Below, piece after piece: positions 7,956 through 16,086 of a stretch of 64,000 bases of DNA. Below the pieces are notes generated by a model, which saw only the letters and a list, made by a program, of their open reading frames with translations, had not been told where the DNA came from and ran no database searches. The first letter of the stretch is position 1; every line of letters starts with the position of its first letter. The position numbers and the translations under genes are program-made. Source of the DNA: JANXLS01 sp035308565 (GTDB lineage Bacteria > Planctomycetota > SZUA-567 > H5-PLA8); NCBI GenBank assembly GCA_035308565.1, contig DATGGK010000215.1, positions 20,086 to 84,085 of the forward strand. Reading direction: 5' to 3'.

Positions 7956-8786
7956 ATGCCGAATTCAAATCGCCGCCACTTCTTAAAATCCACGGCCGCA
8001 GCGCTCACCGCGCTGAGCTGCGCGAGCCTGCGCGCCGACGAAAATATTTACGCGCCATTCAAAGTCGGCATCGCCACGTACACGTTTCGCAATTTCAAAA
8101 CGCTCGACGAGGTGCTCGCCAAGCTCAAGGAACTCGGCTTGAAATACAGCGAGTTCAACAAAGCGCATCTGGTCGTGACTTCCGATCCGAAAAAAATCGC
8201 GGAGTACAAAGAGAAACTGGCCGCGGCCGGCGTCACGCCGCTGGCGATTTGTGTGTACACGTTCGCCGAAAATCCGGGCGCCAATCGCGCGGTGTTTGAA
8301 TTCGCGAAGGCGATGAACGTACCGACAATCAGCGCCACGTTCACGAAAAAAGGGGCACTGTCGCTCGATAAACTCTGCGAAGAATTTCCGGACATCCGTG
8401 TCGGAATTCACAACCACGGGATGAAGGACATTTATAAGTCGCCGGACGACGTGCTCGAATGCGTGAAGGATCGCCACAAGAATATCGGCGCGACGGCAGA
8501 TCTTGGGCATTACATCGGTTCAAAGCAGGACCCGCTGGAGTGCATTGAAAAACTGAAGGACCGCTTGTACGGAATTCATTTTAAGGACTACAAGATCGTG
8601 GACGGAAAAGACGTCGAGACGATCGTCGGCGACGGCGTGCTGAAAGTGAAGGAGACGCTGGCGCTGCTGAAGAAAGTTAATTTTCAAGGCTGCTTGTCGC
8701 TGGAGTACGAGCAGAAGCCGGAGAACCCGGTGCCGGATTTAAAGATTGCGCTGGAGCGGATTCAGAAGGCGGCGAGGGAGATTTAG
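7956..8786 (+). CDS. Tat-exported sugar phosphate isomerase/epimerase-like TIM barrel
   Basis: A 276-residue protein of the xylose-isomerase-like TIM-barrel superfamily. The N-terminus has a twin-arginine signal (NRRHFLKSTAAALTALS) ending near ASLRA-D. Likely metal/substrate residues are in GIHNHG (about residue 150), ATADLGHYI, GIHFKDY and LSLEYE, the usual strand-end motifs of the family. Export of such enzymes by Tat is common in Planctomycetota and Verrucomicrobia, where they act on sugars or inositols. The substrate cannot be read. The stop TAG is followed immediately by a heptad hairpin. Confidence 0.87.
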   Translation: MPNSNRRHFLKSTAAALTALSCASLRADENIYAPFKVGIATYTFRNFKTLDEVLAKLKELGLKYSEFNKAHLVVTSDPKKIAEYKEKLAAAGVTPLAICVYTFAENPGANRAVFEFAKAMNVPTISATFTKKGALSLDKLCEEFPDIRVGIHNHGMKDIYKSPDDVLECVKDRHKNIGATADLGHYIGSKQDPLECIEKLKDRLYGIHFKDYKIVDGKDVETIVGDGVLKVKETLALLKKVNFQGCLSLEYEQKPENPVPDLKIALERIQKAAREI

Positions 8787-8846
8787 AATGTGGAATGTGG
8801 AATGTGGAAAGCAACCTTCAACATTCAATATTCCACATTCCACATT
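8787..8846. repeat. Inverted heptad arrays (AATGTGG type) between convergent genes
   Basis: Left arm: three AATGTGG units starting at the base after the TAG stop. Right arm: CAACATT, CAATATT, CCACATT, CCACATT (8819-8846) in inverted sense. The hairpin lies between the stops of the convergent genes 7956-8786 and 8862-10106 and could act as a bidirectional terminator. Confidence 0.9.
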
Positions 8847-8861
8847 CAGCGCGTCTCGCGC

Positions 8862-10106
8862 TCAATGCCGGTACTCCAATAATTTCAACGTGTCGAATGC
8901 GTGATTGATTTCGCAGAGGAAATTCGCGAGTTCTTTTGTGACGAGCGGCTGCGCCATTACGGTGGATTCGCCCATCAACACGGCGTCGCCGTTTTTCAAA
9001 CGGCCGCAGGTGTAGAAGCGGTGCATCCCGCGGCGCAGGCGAATTTCGCTTAAGTGCAAATCCATGAGAATCTGCGTGCCGGCCGTCGTCGCTTCGGAGC
9101 CGTCGCGGAAATGGCGCGGGTCGAAGACGGTGACCTGCCGGGCGTACAAGTGCTGCTGCAAGCCGGCGAGTTTCTCGATGCGCGCGGCGGTTTGGTCGTC
9201 GCGCAGCCAGTTGTATTTGCATTCCTTCTCGACGTAGCGCTGAATCGATTCGAGGCGCACGGCTTCGTCGGCGCGTCCGGAATAGAAGCTGCGCACTTCC
9301 TTCTGGTACGGTTCGTTGTGGCGCAAATGATCGATGACTTCGGTGAGCACGCGCGGGATTTTGCACTGCCACGCGGCTTCGGTGATCGGACGCGCTTTGA
9401 TTTCGCTGCCCGGCTCGACGATGCGGTTGTAGCGGCGGCGATCTTCCTGGCTGATCGACGAGGGATGCATCAGTTCGGGCATGCCGGGAAGTTTGTGCGC
9501 GAGTTTTGAGAGTTCTTCGAATTCGCTTTTCACCACGCTTTGAAAGGCGTCGTCGCGCGACGTGCCGGCGCGAAAAACGGTCGCGTCGAGTTTCATCAAA
9601 CGGGCCGGCGCGCCGGTTACACTGGGGCCGAAGGCTTCGATTTGAATTCTGCGGCAACCGGGCAGCGCGGCGGGATCGGGAATTTCGTAGGCGTCCACGG
9701 TGACTTCGACGGCGCCCGTCGTCGGCACGAGCAGCGGGTAAGTGAACGACGTCGAAAGGCTCACGGTCAATTCCGCCGGCTCGACGAAACGTTCGTAGCA
9801 GATCGAGGCGAGCGCGACGCCGGGCATGACGACGACGTCTTTGTGTGCGAGCAGGCGCGTGCCGAGCGTGTACGTGCGCTCCTCGGCGCCGGCGTTGGCG
9901 AGCGCGCCTTCGCCGCCCGCGACTCCCTGCGCCGAGAGCAGGCCGAGCATCCACAGCAGCGCGTGATCGGGGCGATGATGCACGGGATTGGCATCGTGGT
10001 TGTAAAGAATGCTGACGATGACCTGCTCGCCGAATTGGACAGGAATGACCGCGCGGCCAATCAGCGAGCGCTTTTCGGCGGCGGGCGTTTCTGCGGGATT
10101 GCTCAC
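8862..10106 (-). CDS. Hypothetical protein, 414 aa
   Basis: A long open frame with amino-acid use like its neighbours and an ATG start at 10106. I do not recognise a family. The protein appears soluble, with no signal peptide or TM helix. The N-terminal half looks beta-rich and mentions two-domain pacing around VSLSTSFTYPLL. The middle is charged and helical (about residues 185-330). The C-terminal half is again mixed alpha/beta. Positions of interest are a basic stretch RRRYNRI and a tyrosine/aromatic-rich end (MHRFYTCGRL). It is monocistronic, convergent with the isomerase gene and divergent from the zinc-ribbon membrane gene at 10254. Confidence 0.75.
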   Translation of the reverse strand: MSNPAETPAAEKRSLIGRAVIPVQFGEQVIVSILYNHDANPVHHRPDHALLWMLGLLSAQGVAGGEGALANAGAEERTYTLGTRLLAHKDVVVMPGVALASICYERFVEPAELTVSLSTSFTYPLLVPTTGAVEVTVDAYEIPDPAALPGCRRIQIEAFGPSVTGAPARLMKLDATVFRAGTSRDDAFQSVVKSEFEELSKLAHKLPGMPELMHPSSISQEDRRRYNRIVEPGSEIKARPITEAAWQCKIPRVLTEVIDHLRHNEPYQKEVRSFYSGRADEAVRLESIQRYVEKECKYNWLRDDQTAARIEKLAGLQQHLYARQVTVFDPRHFRDGSEATTAGTQILMDLHLSEIRLRRGMHRFYTCGRLKNGDAVLMGESTVMAQPLVTKELANFLCEINHAFDTLKLLEYRH

Positions 10107-10132
10107 TGTCGCGGTCCTCGATGGCGTGAGTG

Positions 10133-10154
10133 GAACGGAGTTCCCGCTCCGTTC
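10133..10154. repeat. REP-like palindrome
   Basis: GAACGGAGTTCCCGCTCCGTTC palindrome of the GTAGAACGGAG family, between divergent genes. The family also occurs at 40745-40866 and 62800-63100. Confidence 0.75.
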
Positions 10155-10253
10155 AGCGCAAGTAGAGCCAAACGCGGCGAAAATTCAACGGCTATTCCGT
10201 GACGGGCGCCTGTCGCCTCGGTAGAATCCTACCAGAGAATCGAGGACCGTGCA

Positions 10254-10910
10254 GTGCTTCGCATTGAGGATCAATTCGACGACGATTGCTGCGCCCATTG
10301 CGGCGCTTTTATGGAGGGATTGAGCAACTATTGCCATCTGTGCGGCGCGATGAACGGCTACATGCCCGATGGCGCAACCGGTCCCATGTCACGCGCGGGA
10401 TTGTGGCGCCAGGGCGATCTGCTGGTCAAGCACAAAGACGCCGTACTTCCCGCGCGCTGCGTGAAAACCAATTTGCCCGTCGAAAGATTCGTCCTGTGCC
10501 AATTCACTGCAAACCAATCACCGTTGTTTGTGCTGCTTATGCTGCTGCTTTGCGTGTTTGGCGGCGCAGTGGGCTTGATCGTCTTGATTGTGCTGTATTT
10601 CACGCAAAAACGCATGAACGTCAGCATACCGCTTTCGTCATACGTGCTTACCGCCTACCGGCGCGGAACGTTGAGCGGAGTCACCGTCGTGGCCGGCTCG
10701 TGCGCTTTCTTTGCGCTAGCAAAATTGATGGAAGGCGTGCCTGAAATTCTGATCCTTTTCATTGCGCTCGGAGCGCTCGGCGTGCTGACCGGCATGGTGA
10801 ATCTATACCTATATGGAAGCTACCTGCGTGTGAAAAAAATCGTCAAGGACTGCATCTTTCTCAAGGGCGTCTGCCCGGAGTTTTTGAGTGAGCTTCCCGA
10901 AGTCTACTGA
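10254..10910 (+). CDS. Zinc-ribbon membrane protein, 218 aa
   Basis: Near the N-terminus (about residues 12-33) there are two CxxC knuckles (CAHC and CHLC), a probable zinc ribbon. A conserved-looking block LPARCVKTNLPVERF follows, then four hydrophobic segments (about residues 85-107, 137-158, 162-185 and nearby). The C-terminus has the pattern IFLKGVCPEFLSELP. The gene directly downstream encodes a paralogue that lacks the ribbon. Function unknown; the layout of a ribbon plus a small membrane domain resembles uncharacterised PVC proteins, which is an impression and not a family match. Confidence 0.75.
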   Translation: MLRIEDQFDDDCCAHCGAFMEGLSNYCHLCGAMNGYMPDGATGPMSRAGLWRQGDLLVKHKDAVLPARCVKTNLPVERFVLCQFTANQSPLFVLLMLLLCVFGGAVGLIVLIVLYFTQKRMNVSIPLSSYVLTAYRRGTLSGVTVVAGSCAFFALAKLMEGVPEILILFIALGALGVLTGMVNLYLYGSYLRVKKIVKDCIFLKGVCPEFLSELPEVY

Positions 10911-11439
10911 ACCGTCCGCGCCGAGGCCGCATTTGTGGCGCGCGGGCAACTTGCTCATTGCGGAAAGAGGCGCGGTGTTTCCGCAACGCTGTTTGAAGAC
11001 GAATCAGCCGACGACGCTGTTCGTGCGGCAGTCGATGTCGTCGAATCATCCATCGATTTTTCTGGTTTTGATTTTGATGTTTCTCTGTTTTCCGGTGGGC
11101 CTTGGACTGGCCGTCGTTGTATTTTTATTGAGCGCGCAGGCGACTGTATTCGAGATGCCGTATTGCCCGCACGTAGTCCACGCGCGAAACACGGGAATTC
11201 TGAATACGATGATGCTCGCGTGCGGCGCTTGCGCTTTGTTCGCGGTGGCTTATTGGACCGACAGTTTCGTCCCTGCGATCTTTGCCATCATCGCAATGTC
11301 GTCCGTCGCGTTGTCCGCCACGATCGGCTTTCCGTTGGTGTGGATTCGCGAAGTGAGAGGAAATGTCGTGTACATCGAAGGCGTCTGCGCGCAATTTCTC
11401 GACGAGCTGCCCGACTACCACAACCGTTTTCAGCGATGA
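10888..11439 (+). CDS. Membrane protein paralogous to the upstream gene, 183 aa
   Basis: The GTG start at 10888 lies 23 bases before the end of the upstream gene, in another frame, so translation is probably coupled. The protein shares three blocks with its neighbour: LWRAGNLLIAERGAVFPQRCLKTNQP, two pairs of hydrophobic helices, and the end VVYIEGVCAQFLDELP (compare IFLKGVCPEFLSELP). It lacks the N-terminal zinc ribbon. The pair therefore looks like a tandem duplication followed by loss or gain of the ribbon. Function unknown. Its last 10 bases overlap the convergent gene 11430-11750. Confidence 0.72.
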   Translation: MSFPKSTEPSAPRPHLWRAGNLLIAERGAVFPQRCLKTNQPTTLFVRQSMSSNHPSIFLVLILMFLCFPVGLGLAVVVFLLSAQATVFEMPYCPHVVHARNTGILNTMMLACGACALFAVAYWTDSFVPAIFAIIAMSSVALSATIGFPLVWIREVRGNVVYIEGVCAQFLDELPDYHNRFQR

Positions 11440-11750
11440 ACGCTGGAGGCAATCTGCGTGCACATGGACGCCAGCAGGAGCACGTACAGCATCAAATCGC
11501 GCAGTGAGAATTGGCGTTTTCCGAAGGTGCGGAAATAGACGTATGGCGCAAGCAGCACGCCGAAGACGCCGAACAAAAATCCCCACGGGCCGAAGACGGA
11601 GAAGAGCGCGTTGACGGCGACGACGGTCCAGAAATAGCCGCGCCAATGCCATTTTTCAGGATCGTTGCTGAGGATGAATCCGCTGAACACGGCGGCGAGC
11701 GCGGTGAGGGCGAGGGATTCGGGGGCGAGAATGAGGTGGGGCGAGGGCAT
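11430..11750 (-). CDS. Small membrane protein with F-SLR motif, 106 aa
   Basis: Three hydrophobic segments (about residues 8-25, 35-65 and 80-98), with the segment KRQFSLRDLMLYVLLLA near the C-terminus. F-x-SLR-x-L next to a TM helix is frequent in Planctomycetota membrane proteins. The open frame extends far upstream, but that part overlaps the HD gene on the other strand. I chose ATG at 11750, which directly precedes the hydrophobic N-terminus and leaves room for a shared promoter region. Function unknown. Confidence 0.65.
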   Translation of the reverse strand: MPSPHLILAPESLALTALAAVFSGFILSNDPEKWHWRGYFWTVVAVNALFSVFGPWGFLFGVFGVLLAPYVYFRTFGKRQFSLRDLMLYVLLLASMCTQIASSVHR

Positions 11751-11756
11751 GGGGGC

Positions 11757-11766
11757 ATTATATAAT
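11757..11766. promoter_or_regulatory. Palindromic ATTATATAAT, possible overlapping -10 elements
   Basis: The palindrome gives a perfect TATAAT hexamer on the plus strand (11761-11766), 30 bases before the HD gene start. It gives the same hexamer on the minus strand just before the start of 11430-11750. No clear -35 is seen on either side. Confidence 0.4.
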
Positions 11767-11795
11767 GGGGCGCGGCGGTGCGAGGGAATTCGGCG

Positions 11796-12413
11796 ATGTT
11801 GAGCGAAGGGCGATTTGTTGATTTGTGCGGACGATTGGCGCCGGCGTTGGACGGACGCGCGACATTCGAAATTTTGCAGCGCGCTTATGCTGAACCGGCA
11901 CGCACGTATCACAATGCCAGGCACATCGCCGATTGCCTGACGCAATTTGATAAAGTGCGCGCGAAATTCGTTCGTCCGGACGAGACCGAGTTTGCGCTTT
12001 GGATTCACGACGCGATATATGATTCTCATGCGAAGGACAATGAATCGCGCAGCGCGCAGATGGCGGCGGAGTTTTTGCGGCGAGGAGGAGCGGCTGCGGA
12101 AGCGATTGAATATGTCGAGAGACTCATTCTCGCAACGCGACACAACGAAACGCCAAGCGAACCGGATGCGCGCCTGATTGTAGACATAGACTTATCGATT
12201 CTTGGGCGAGGCGAAGCGGAATTCAATGAATATGATGAAGCAATTCGCCGCGAATACACATGGGTTCCAGAGGACAAATATCGCGAAGGGCGCGCGACCG
12301 TGCTGCGCGGATTCTTGAAGCGCGAGCGAATTTATTCGACGCAGGAATTCTTCGAACAATTTGAGAAATCAGCGCGCGAAAATTTACAGCGCGCAATATT
12401 GCAGCTACGCTGA
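11796..12413 (+). CDS. Predicted HD-superfamily metal-dependent phosphohydrolase
   Basis: A 205-residue protein resembling the COG4339-type HD hydrolases. It has EPARTYHNARHIADCL near residue 30 (the N-terminal His motif), WIHDAIYD (the HD motif, about residue 68), LILATRH and IVDIDLSILG. Reported homologues hydrolyse nucleotides, but the substrate here is unknown. The upstream GTG 11778 is possible; ATG 11796 is preferred because a GCGAGGGA stretch precedes it by about 8 bases. Confidence 0.85.
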   Translation: MLSEGRFVDLCGRLAPALDGRATFEILQRAYAEPARTYHNARHIADCLTQFDKVRAKFVRPDETEFALWIHDAIYDSHAKDNESRSAQMAAEFLRRGGAAAEAIEYVERLILATRHNETPSEPDARLIVDIDLSILGRGEAEFNEYDEAIRREYTWVPEDKYREGRATVLRGFLKRERIYSTQEFFEQFEKSARENLQRAILQLR

Positions 12414-12467
12414 AAATTATTGCTTTGCGCTCTTTGCGCCCATTTTTGCGTCTTCGCGTGAAACCGG

Positions 12468-14291
12468 CTATTCGTCGTCGTCGCTCGAATCCAACACCGC
12501 CAAAAACGCATCCTGCGGGACTTCGACGCTGCCGATGTTGCGTGAGCGCATTTTCTTTTTGCCTTCCTTTTGCTTTTCGAGCAGCTTGCGTTTGCGGGTG
12601 ATGTCGCCGCCGTAGCATTTGCTGGTCACGTCCTTGGCGGTCGCGGAGATGCTTTCGCGGGCGATGATTTTTCCGCCGATGGCGGCTTGCAGCGCGATCA
12701 CGAACAAGTGCTTGGGGATTTGCTTGCGCAGTTTGATCAGCGTTCGGCGCGCGCGGCGTTCGGCGTCGTCGCGGTGGCAGATCATCGAGAGCGCATCGAC
12801 CGGCGTGCCGTGCACGAGAATGTCCACTTTCGCCAGGCGCGCTTCCTGGTAGCGGATGAAATGGTAGTCGAGCGTGCCATAGCCCTTCGTCGCGGATTTC
12901 AATTTGTCGTAAAAGTCGAAGACAATTTCGGCGAGCGGCATTTCGTAGACGATGATCACGCGCTTGTCGCCGATGAATTCCTGTTTGATAAATTTTCCGC
13001 GGCGGTCTTCGGCAAGCTTGATTGCCACGCCGATGAATTCGACGGGCACGATCATCTGCACGTTGGCAATCGGTTCTTTGAGCGCCTTGAAAGTGGACCC
13101 GTCGGGCACTTTGCTCGGCGACGTGAGCGTCTGCGTGGTGCCGTCGTTGAATTCGATTTCGTACGTCACGTTCGGAGCGGTTTGGACCAGCTCAATGCCG
13201 AATTCGCGCTCGAGGCGCTCCTGGACGATGTCCATGTGCAGCAGGCCGAGGAACCCGCAGCGATAGCCGAAGCCCAGCGCGTCGGAGTTTTCGGCCTGGT
13301 AGACGAAGGCGCTGTCGTTGAGCGAGAGTTTTTCAAGCGAGCGTTTCAAGACTTCGAACGAGCCTTGGTTCGCGGGAAACAGTCCGCAGAAGACCATCGG
13401 CTTGGGTTCTTTGTAGCCGGGCAGCGGTTCAATGGTGCCTTTCGCGGTGAGCGCCGATTCAATCGTGTCGCCGATTTTGACGTCGTGAATGTCTTTGAGC
13501 GTGGCAGTCATGTAACCCACGTCGCCGGCGGAGAGCAAATCGCACGGTTCGGGTTTTGGGCGGAAGCGGCCGATTTCGGCGATTTCATACGTGCGCCCGG
13601 AATGATGCATGCGGATGCGGTCGCCTTTTTTCATCTTGCCATCGACGATGCGCACGTAGGTGATCACGCCGCGGTAGTCGTCGTATTTGCAATCGAAGAT
13701 CAGCGCGCGCAGCGGCGCGCCGTCCGTGCCCTGCGGCGGCTTGATGTTCGTGACGATCGCTTCGAGGATTTCATCGACGCCGATGCCCATCTTGCCGCTG
13801 GCGAGGATGCAGCGCTCCTGCTGAATGCCGAGCACCTGCTCGACTTCCGCGGCGCTCTGGTCGATTTGCGCCGATGCCAGATCGATCTTGTTGAGAATCG
13901 GCACGATGTCGAGCTTGTGTTCAAACGCGAGCAGCGCGTTCGCGACCGTTTGCGCTTCGACGCCTTGCGTGGCGTCCACCAGCAGCAGCGCGCCTTCGCA
14001 GGCGGCCAAACTGCGCGAGACTTCGTAATTGAAATCGACGTGGCCGGGCGTGTCGATCAGGTTGAGCGAGTACGTCTTGCCGTCCGATGGCCGCTTGTAG
14101 TCGATGCACACGGCGCTGGCTTTGATCGTGATGCCGCGCTCGCGCTCGAGGTCCATGTCGTCGAGCATCTGGTTGTGAAACTCGCGCTCGGTGATCGCGC
14201 CGCATTTGAGCAGCAGGCGGTCGGCAAGGGTGGACTTGCCGTGGTCGATGTGGGCGATGATGGAAAAGTTGCGGGTGAGTTCGGTGCTCAT
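12468..14291 (-). CDS. lepA: Elongation factor 4 (LepA), ribosome back-translocase GTPase
   Basis: A full-length 607-residue LepA. It has the G1 motif AHIDHGKSTLADRL, G2 region RERGIT, G3 DTPGHVDF and G4 NKIDLASA, followed by the EF-G-like domains and the LepA-specific C-terminal domain (DVTSKCYGGDITRKRKLLEKQKEGKKKM). It acts on ribosomes during translation or 30S biogenesis. The start ATG 14291 sits at the homologous N-terminus. The two small genes upstream (14311-15054) point the same way with a 19-base gap and may be cotranscribed. Confidence 0.98.
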   Translation of the reverse strand: MSTELTRNFSIIAHIDHGKSTLADRLLLKCGAITEREFHNQMLDDMDLERERGITIKASAVCIDYKRPSDGKTYSLNLIDTPGHVDFNYEVSRSLAACEGALLLVDATQGVEAQTVANALLAFEHKLDIVPILNKIDLASAQIDQSAAEVEQVLGIQQERCILASGKMGIGVDEILEAIVTNIKPPQGTDGAPLRALIFDCKYDDYRGVITYVRIVDGKMKKGDRIRMHHSGRTYEIAEIGRFRPKPEPCDLLSAGDVGYMTATLKDIHDVKIGDTIESALTAKGTIEPLPGYKEPKPMVFCGLFPANQGSFEVLKRSLEKLSLNDSAFVYQAENSDALGFGYRCGFLGLLHMDIVQERLEREFGIELVQTAPNVTYEIEFNDGTTQTLTSPSKVPDGSTFKALKEPIANVQMIVPVEFIGVAIKLAEDRRGKFIKQEFIGDKRVIIVYEMPLAEIVFDFYDKLKSATKGYGTLDYHFIRYQEARLAKVDILVHGTPVDALSMICHRDDAERRARRTLIKLRKQIPKHLFVIALQAAIGGKIIARESISATAKDVTSKCYGGDITRKRKLLEKQKEGKKKMRSRNIGSVEVPQDAFLAVLDSSDDDE

Positions 14292-14310
14292 GAAATTCCT
14301 GAACGTTATT

Positions 14311-14628
14311 TTAGATCCACTTATCGAATCGCTTCAGCAGATCGCCCTTAAACCGGCCGCGGCGGCGAATTAATTTGTCGAATCCGATGTATTGAATGGG
14401 ATGCGATGAAACATAACATTCTTTTTTTAGGCCTGTTTCGGCAAAATCCGGATCTGTCGGCTCGATTCGGAAATGCATGGGCGGCCCCAAATACAATTCC
14501 ATCGCGCTCGAAATTGGGATTACACAGCACTCCGTCCCTATCACGTCAATGACGACACAAGGCCGGGGATATGTAGCCTTCCCGAATCGTACGTGTGCTT
14601 CATAAATCTCGTATTTATCAGGCATCAT
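14311..14628 (-). CDS. PemK/MazF-like small protein
   Basis: A 105-residue protein. The segment KATYPRPCVVID followed by DPDFAETGLKKECYVSS and a C-terminal LIRRRGRFKGDLL resembles the PemK/MazF fold pattern (RP..VV, TGLKK.SYV, RIGRL). In that family these are mRNA interferase toxins or related binding proteins. The start ATGATG directly abuts the stop of the upstream gene 14629-15054, so the two are translationally coupled. Whether it is an active toxin cannot be told from the sequence, and the upstream protein does not look like a classical antitoxin. Confidence 0.6.
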   Translation of the reverse strand: MMPDKYEIYEAHVRFGKATYPRPCVVIDVIGTECCVIPISSAMELYLGPPMHFRIEPTDPDFAETGLKKECYVSSHPIQYIGFDKLIRRRGRFKGDLLKRFDKWI

Positions 14629-15054
14629 TTATAAATCAGGATCGGAGGGTCCGAGATCGTTCTTCGATGCCTCCTCTTCCGTCAGGACGAGGCGCCCCGA
14701 GCGGGTGAATCGTCGCGGTGTCACGATTCCTGCCTGGTCCACGCGAAAACCTTCGCGCATGATGTCATCGCGATTCCGGTAAATTGTGGACTGCCGCGAT
14801 TGCAAATCGTCCTTCCATAGCAGCCAAGTTCCATCATGATTCAAAATTGCCATCGCAACTCGGCCATTTTGTTCAAGCGTTATGCGTAGGTCACGCCAGT
14901 CTCCATCGAGATAACGATCGACGGATTGCACCGAATTGAATTTCAAACCAAAGACTTGAAAGACGAGATCGTAACACTTCTTCAGAGCGCCAGCCGGGGC
15001 AGCAGCGCTATCGATCACGACAAAGTTACTCAGTAAAGTAGCTGAATCCATCAT
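14629..15054 (-). CDS. Hypothetical protein coupled to the PemK-like gene, 141 aa
   Basis: An unrecognised soluble protein. The N-terminal half reads LKKCYDLVFQVFGLKFNSVQSVDRYLDGDWRDLRI; the C-terminal half is charged and ends TEEEASKNDLGPSDPDL. Its stop is immediately followed by the ATG of the PemK-like gene. It is somewhat lower in GC than neighbouring genes, as is its partner, which may indicate acquisition. It could be an antitoxin-like partner, but there is no DNA-binding motif that I can see. Confidence 0.6.
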   Translation of the reverse strand: MMDSATLLSNFVVIDSAAAPAGALKKCYDLVFQVFGLKFNSVQSVDRYLDGDWRDLRITLEQNGRVAMAILNHDGTWLLWKDDLQSRQSTIYRNRDDIMREGFRVDQAGIVTPRRFTRSGRLVLTEEEASKNDLGPSDPDL

Positions 15055-15093
15055 GTCCCGAATTATACCGCTAACAAATCAATATTCCAAGAG

Positions 15094-16020
15094 TTATGTT
15101 GACTCGCTCCACCGCCGCGCCTCCACCAGACACGGAAACAAATCCGGCTGGATCATCTGCGCGAAATCTTCGAGGCCATCGACCATGCGCGGGCCGGGGC
15201 GCGAGAGCGTGGCGTTGGCGTCCATGAAATAGACGCGCTTGTTTTTCACGGCGGGCAAGTCGTTCCAGCCGGGGCGCGCTTGAAGGCGCGGAAGTTCGGC
15301 TTTGGCGCGCGGCAGGTCGTAGCCGCATGGGCCGACGATGATCACGTCGGGCTTGGCTTCGACGACGGCGTTCCATTCGACGGCGCGCGAGGGTTCTCCG
15401 GCGATGCCGAGCACGTCGGTGCCGCCGGCAAGTTCCACCATCTCCGGGCCCCAATGGCCGGCGGCGTAGATCGGGTCGGTCCATTCGACGATCACGACGC
15501 GCGGGCGTTTCGCGGCTGGAATTTCGCGAGTGGCGCCGGCGACTTCTCCGACGCGTTCTTCGAGTTTGTCCACGACCGCGCCGGCTTCGTCGATGCGCCC
15601 GCACAATTCGCCGACGCGGCGGATGTCGGTGAGGATGCCAGTGAGATCGCGCGGGTCGAGCGACATGATCTGCGGATTGCCGCGGAATTTTCGGATTTCT
15701 TCGATCACCAGGCGATAGGGCACCGCGCAGACATCGCAAAGGCCCTGCGCGAGAATGACGTCGGGCTTGGCGGTTTCGAGCGCGCCGGGTTTGAAGCGGT
15801 AGACGGGCGCGCCGGAACGGATGGCCTCGCCGATCGACGCGTTGACTTCGCCGGGCGTCATGTCTTTGCAATCGTTGGGAAAAACACTTTCGACGACGCG
15901 CGGCTTTTTGAGCGCGTCGGACGGATAGTCGCATTCGTGTGTAACGCCGACGAGCTCGTCTTGCAAGCCGAGGGCGTAGACGATTTCGGTGGCGCTGGGG
16001 AGAAGTGAAACGATGCGCAT
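15094..16020 (-). CDS. BtuF-like cobalamin/siderophore-type binding protein, no signal peptide
   Basis: A 308-residue protein of the TroA/BtuF periplasmic-binding-like fold. It begins MRIVSLLPSATEIVYALGL, then VGVTHECDYP, VILAQGLCDVCAV, a long central helix, and the second lobe (RVVIVEWTDPIYAAGHWGPEMVELAGG; DVIIVGPCGYD; ANATLSRPGPRMVDGLE). BtuF proteins capture vitamin B12 for BtuCD. Here no signal peptide or lipobox is present and no BtuC/BtuD gene is near, so it may be a cytosolic member of uncertain role. No cobalamin riboswitch is visible upstream; a heptad array lies 9 bases before the start. Confidence 0.85.
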   Translation of the reverse strand: MRIVSLLPSATEIVYALGLQDELVGVTHECDYPSDALKKPRVVESVFPNDCKDMTPGEVNASIGEAIRSGAPVYRFKPGALETAKPDVILAQGLCDVCAVPYRLVIEEIRKFRGNPQIMSLDPRDLTGILTDIRRVGELCGRIDEAGAVVDKLEERVGEVAGATREIPAAKRPRVVIVEWTDPIYAAGHWGPEMVELAGGTDVLGIAGEPSRAVEWNAVVEAKPDVIIVGPCGYDLPRAKAELPRLQARPGWNDLPAVKNKRVYFMDANATLSRPGPRMVDGLEDFAQMIQPDLFPCLVEARRWSEST

Positions 16021-16028
16021 GGCAACTC

Positions 16029-16063
16029 AATTCAAAATGCAAAATGCAAAATTCACAATTAAC
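16029..16063 (-). repeat. Heptad array, AATGCAA type
   Basis: Five units AATTCAA, AATGCAA, AATGCAA, AATTCAC, AATTAAC on the plus strand, immediately upstream of the start of 15094-16020. The same words occur at 53512-53546 and 53856-53890. Confidence 0.85.
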
Positions 16064-16086
16064 GGCAAATGGCGCTGCGCCATGCT

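Noticed and set aside
12570..14351. A 593-codon open frame on the plus strand opposite lepA
   Set aside because: It mirrors lepA codons in a GC-rich gene and shows no family blocks. Similar long antisense frames lie opposite lon (60192-62300), the NtrC-type gene (56695-58635) and the MFS fusion (36959-38386).
16021..16086. Cobalamin riboswitch upstream of the BtuF-like gene
   Set aside because: The gap is 66 bases and filled by a heptad array; there is no B12-box or room for the aptamer.
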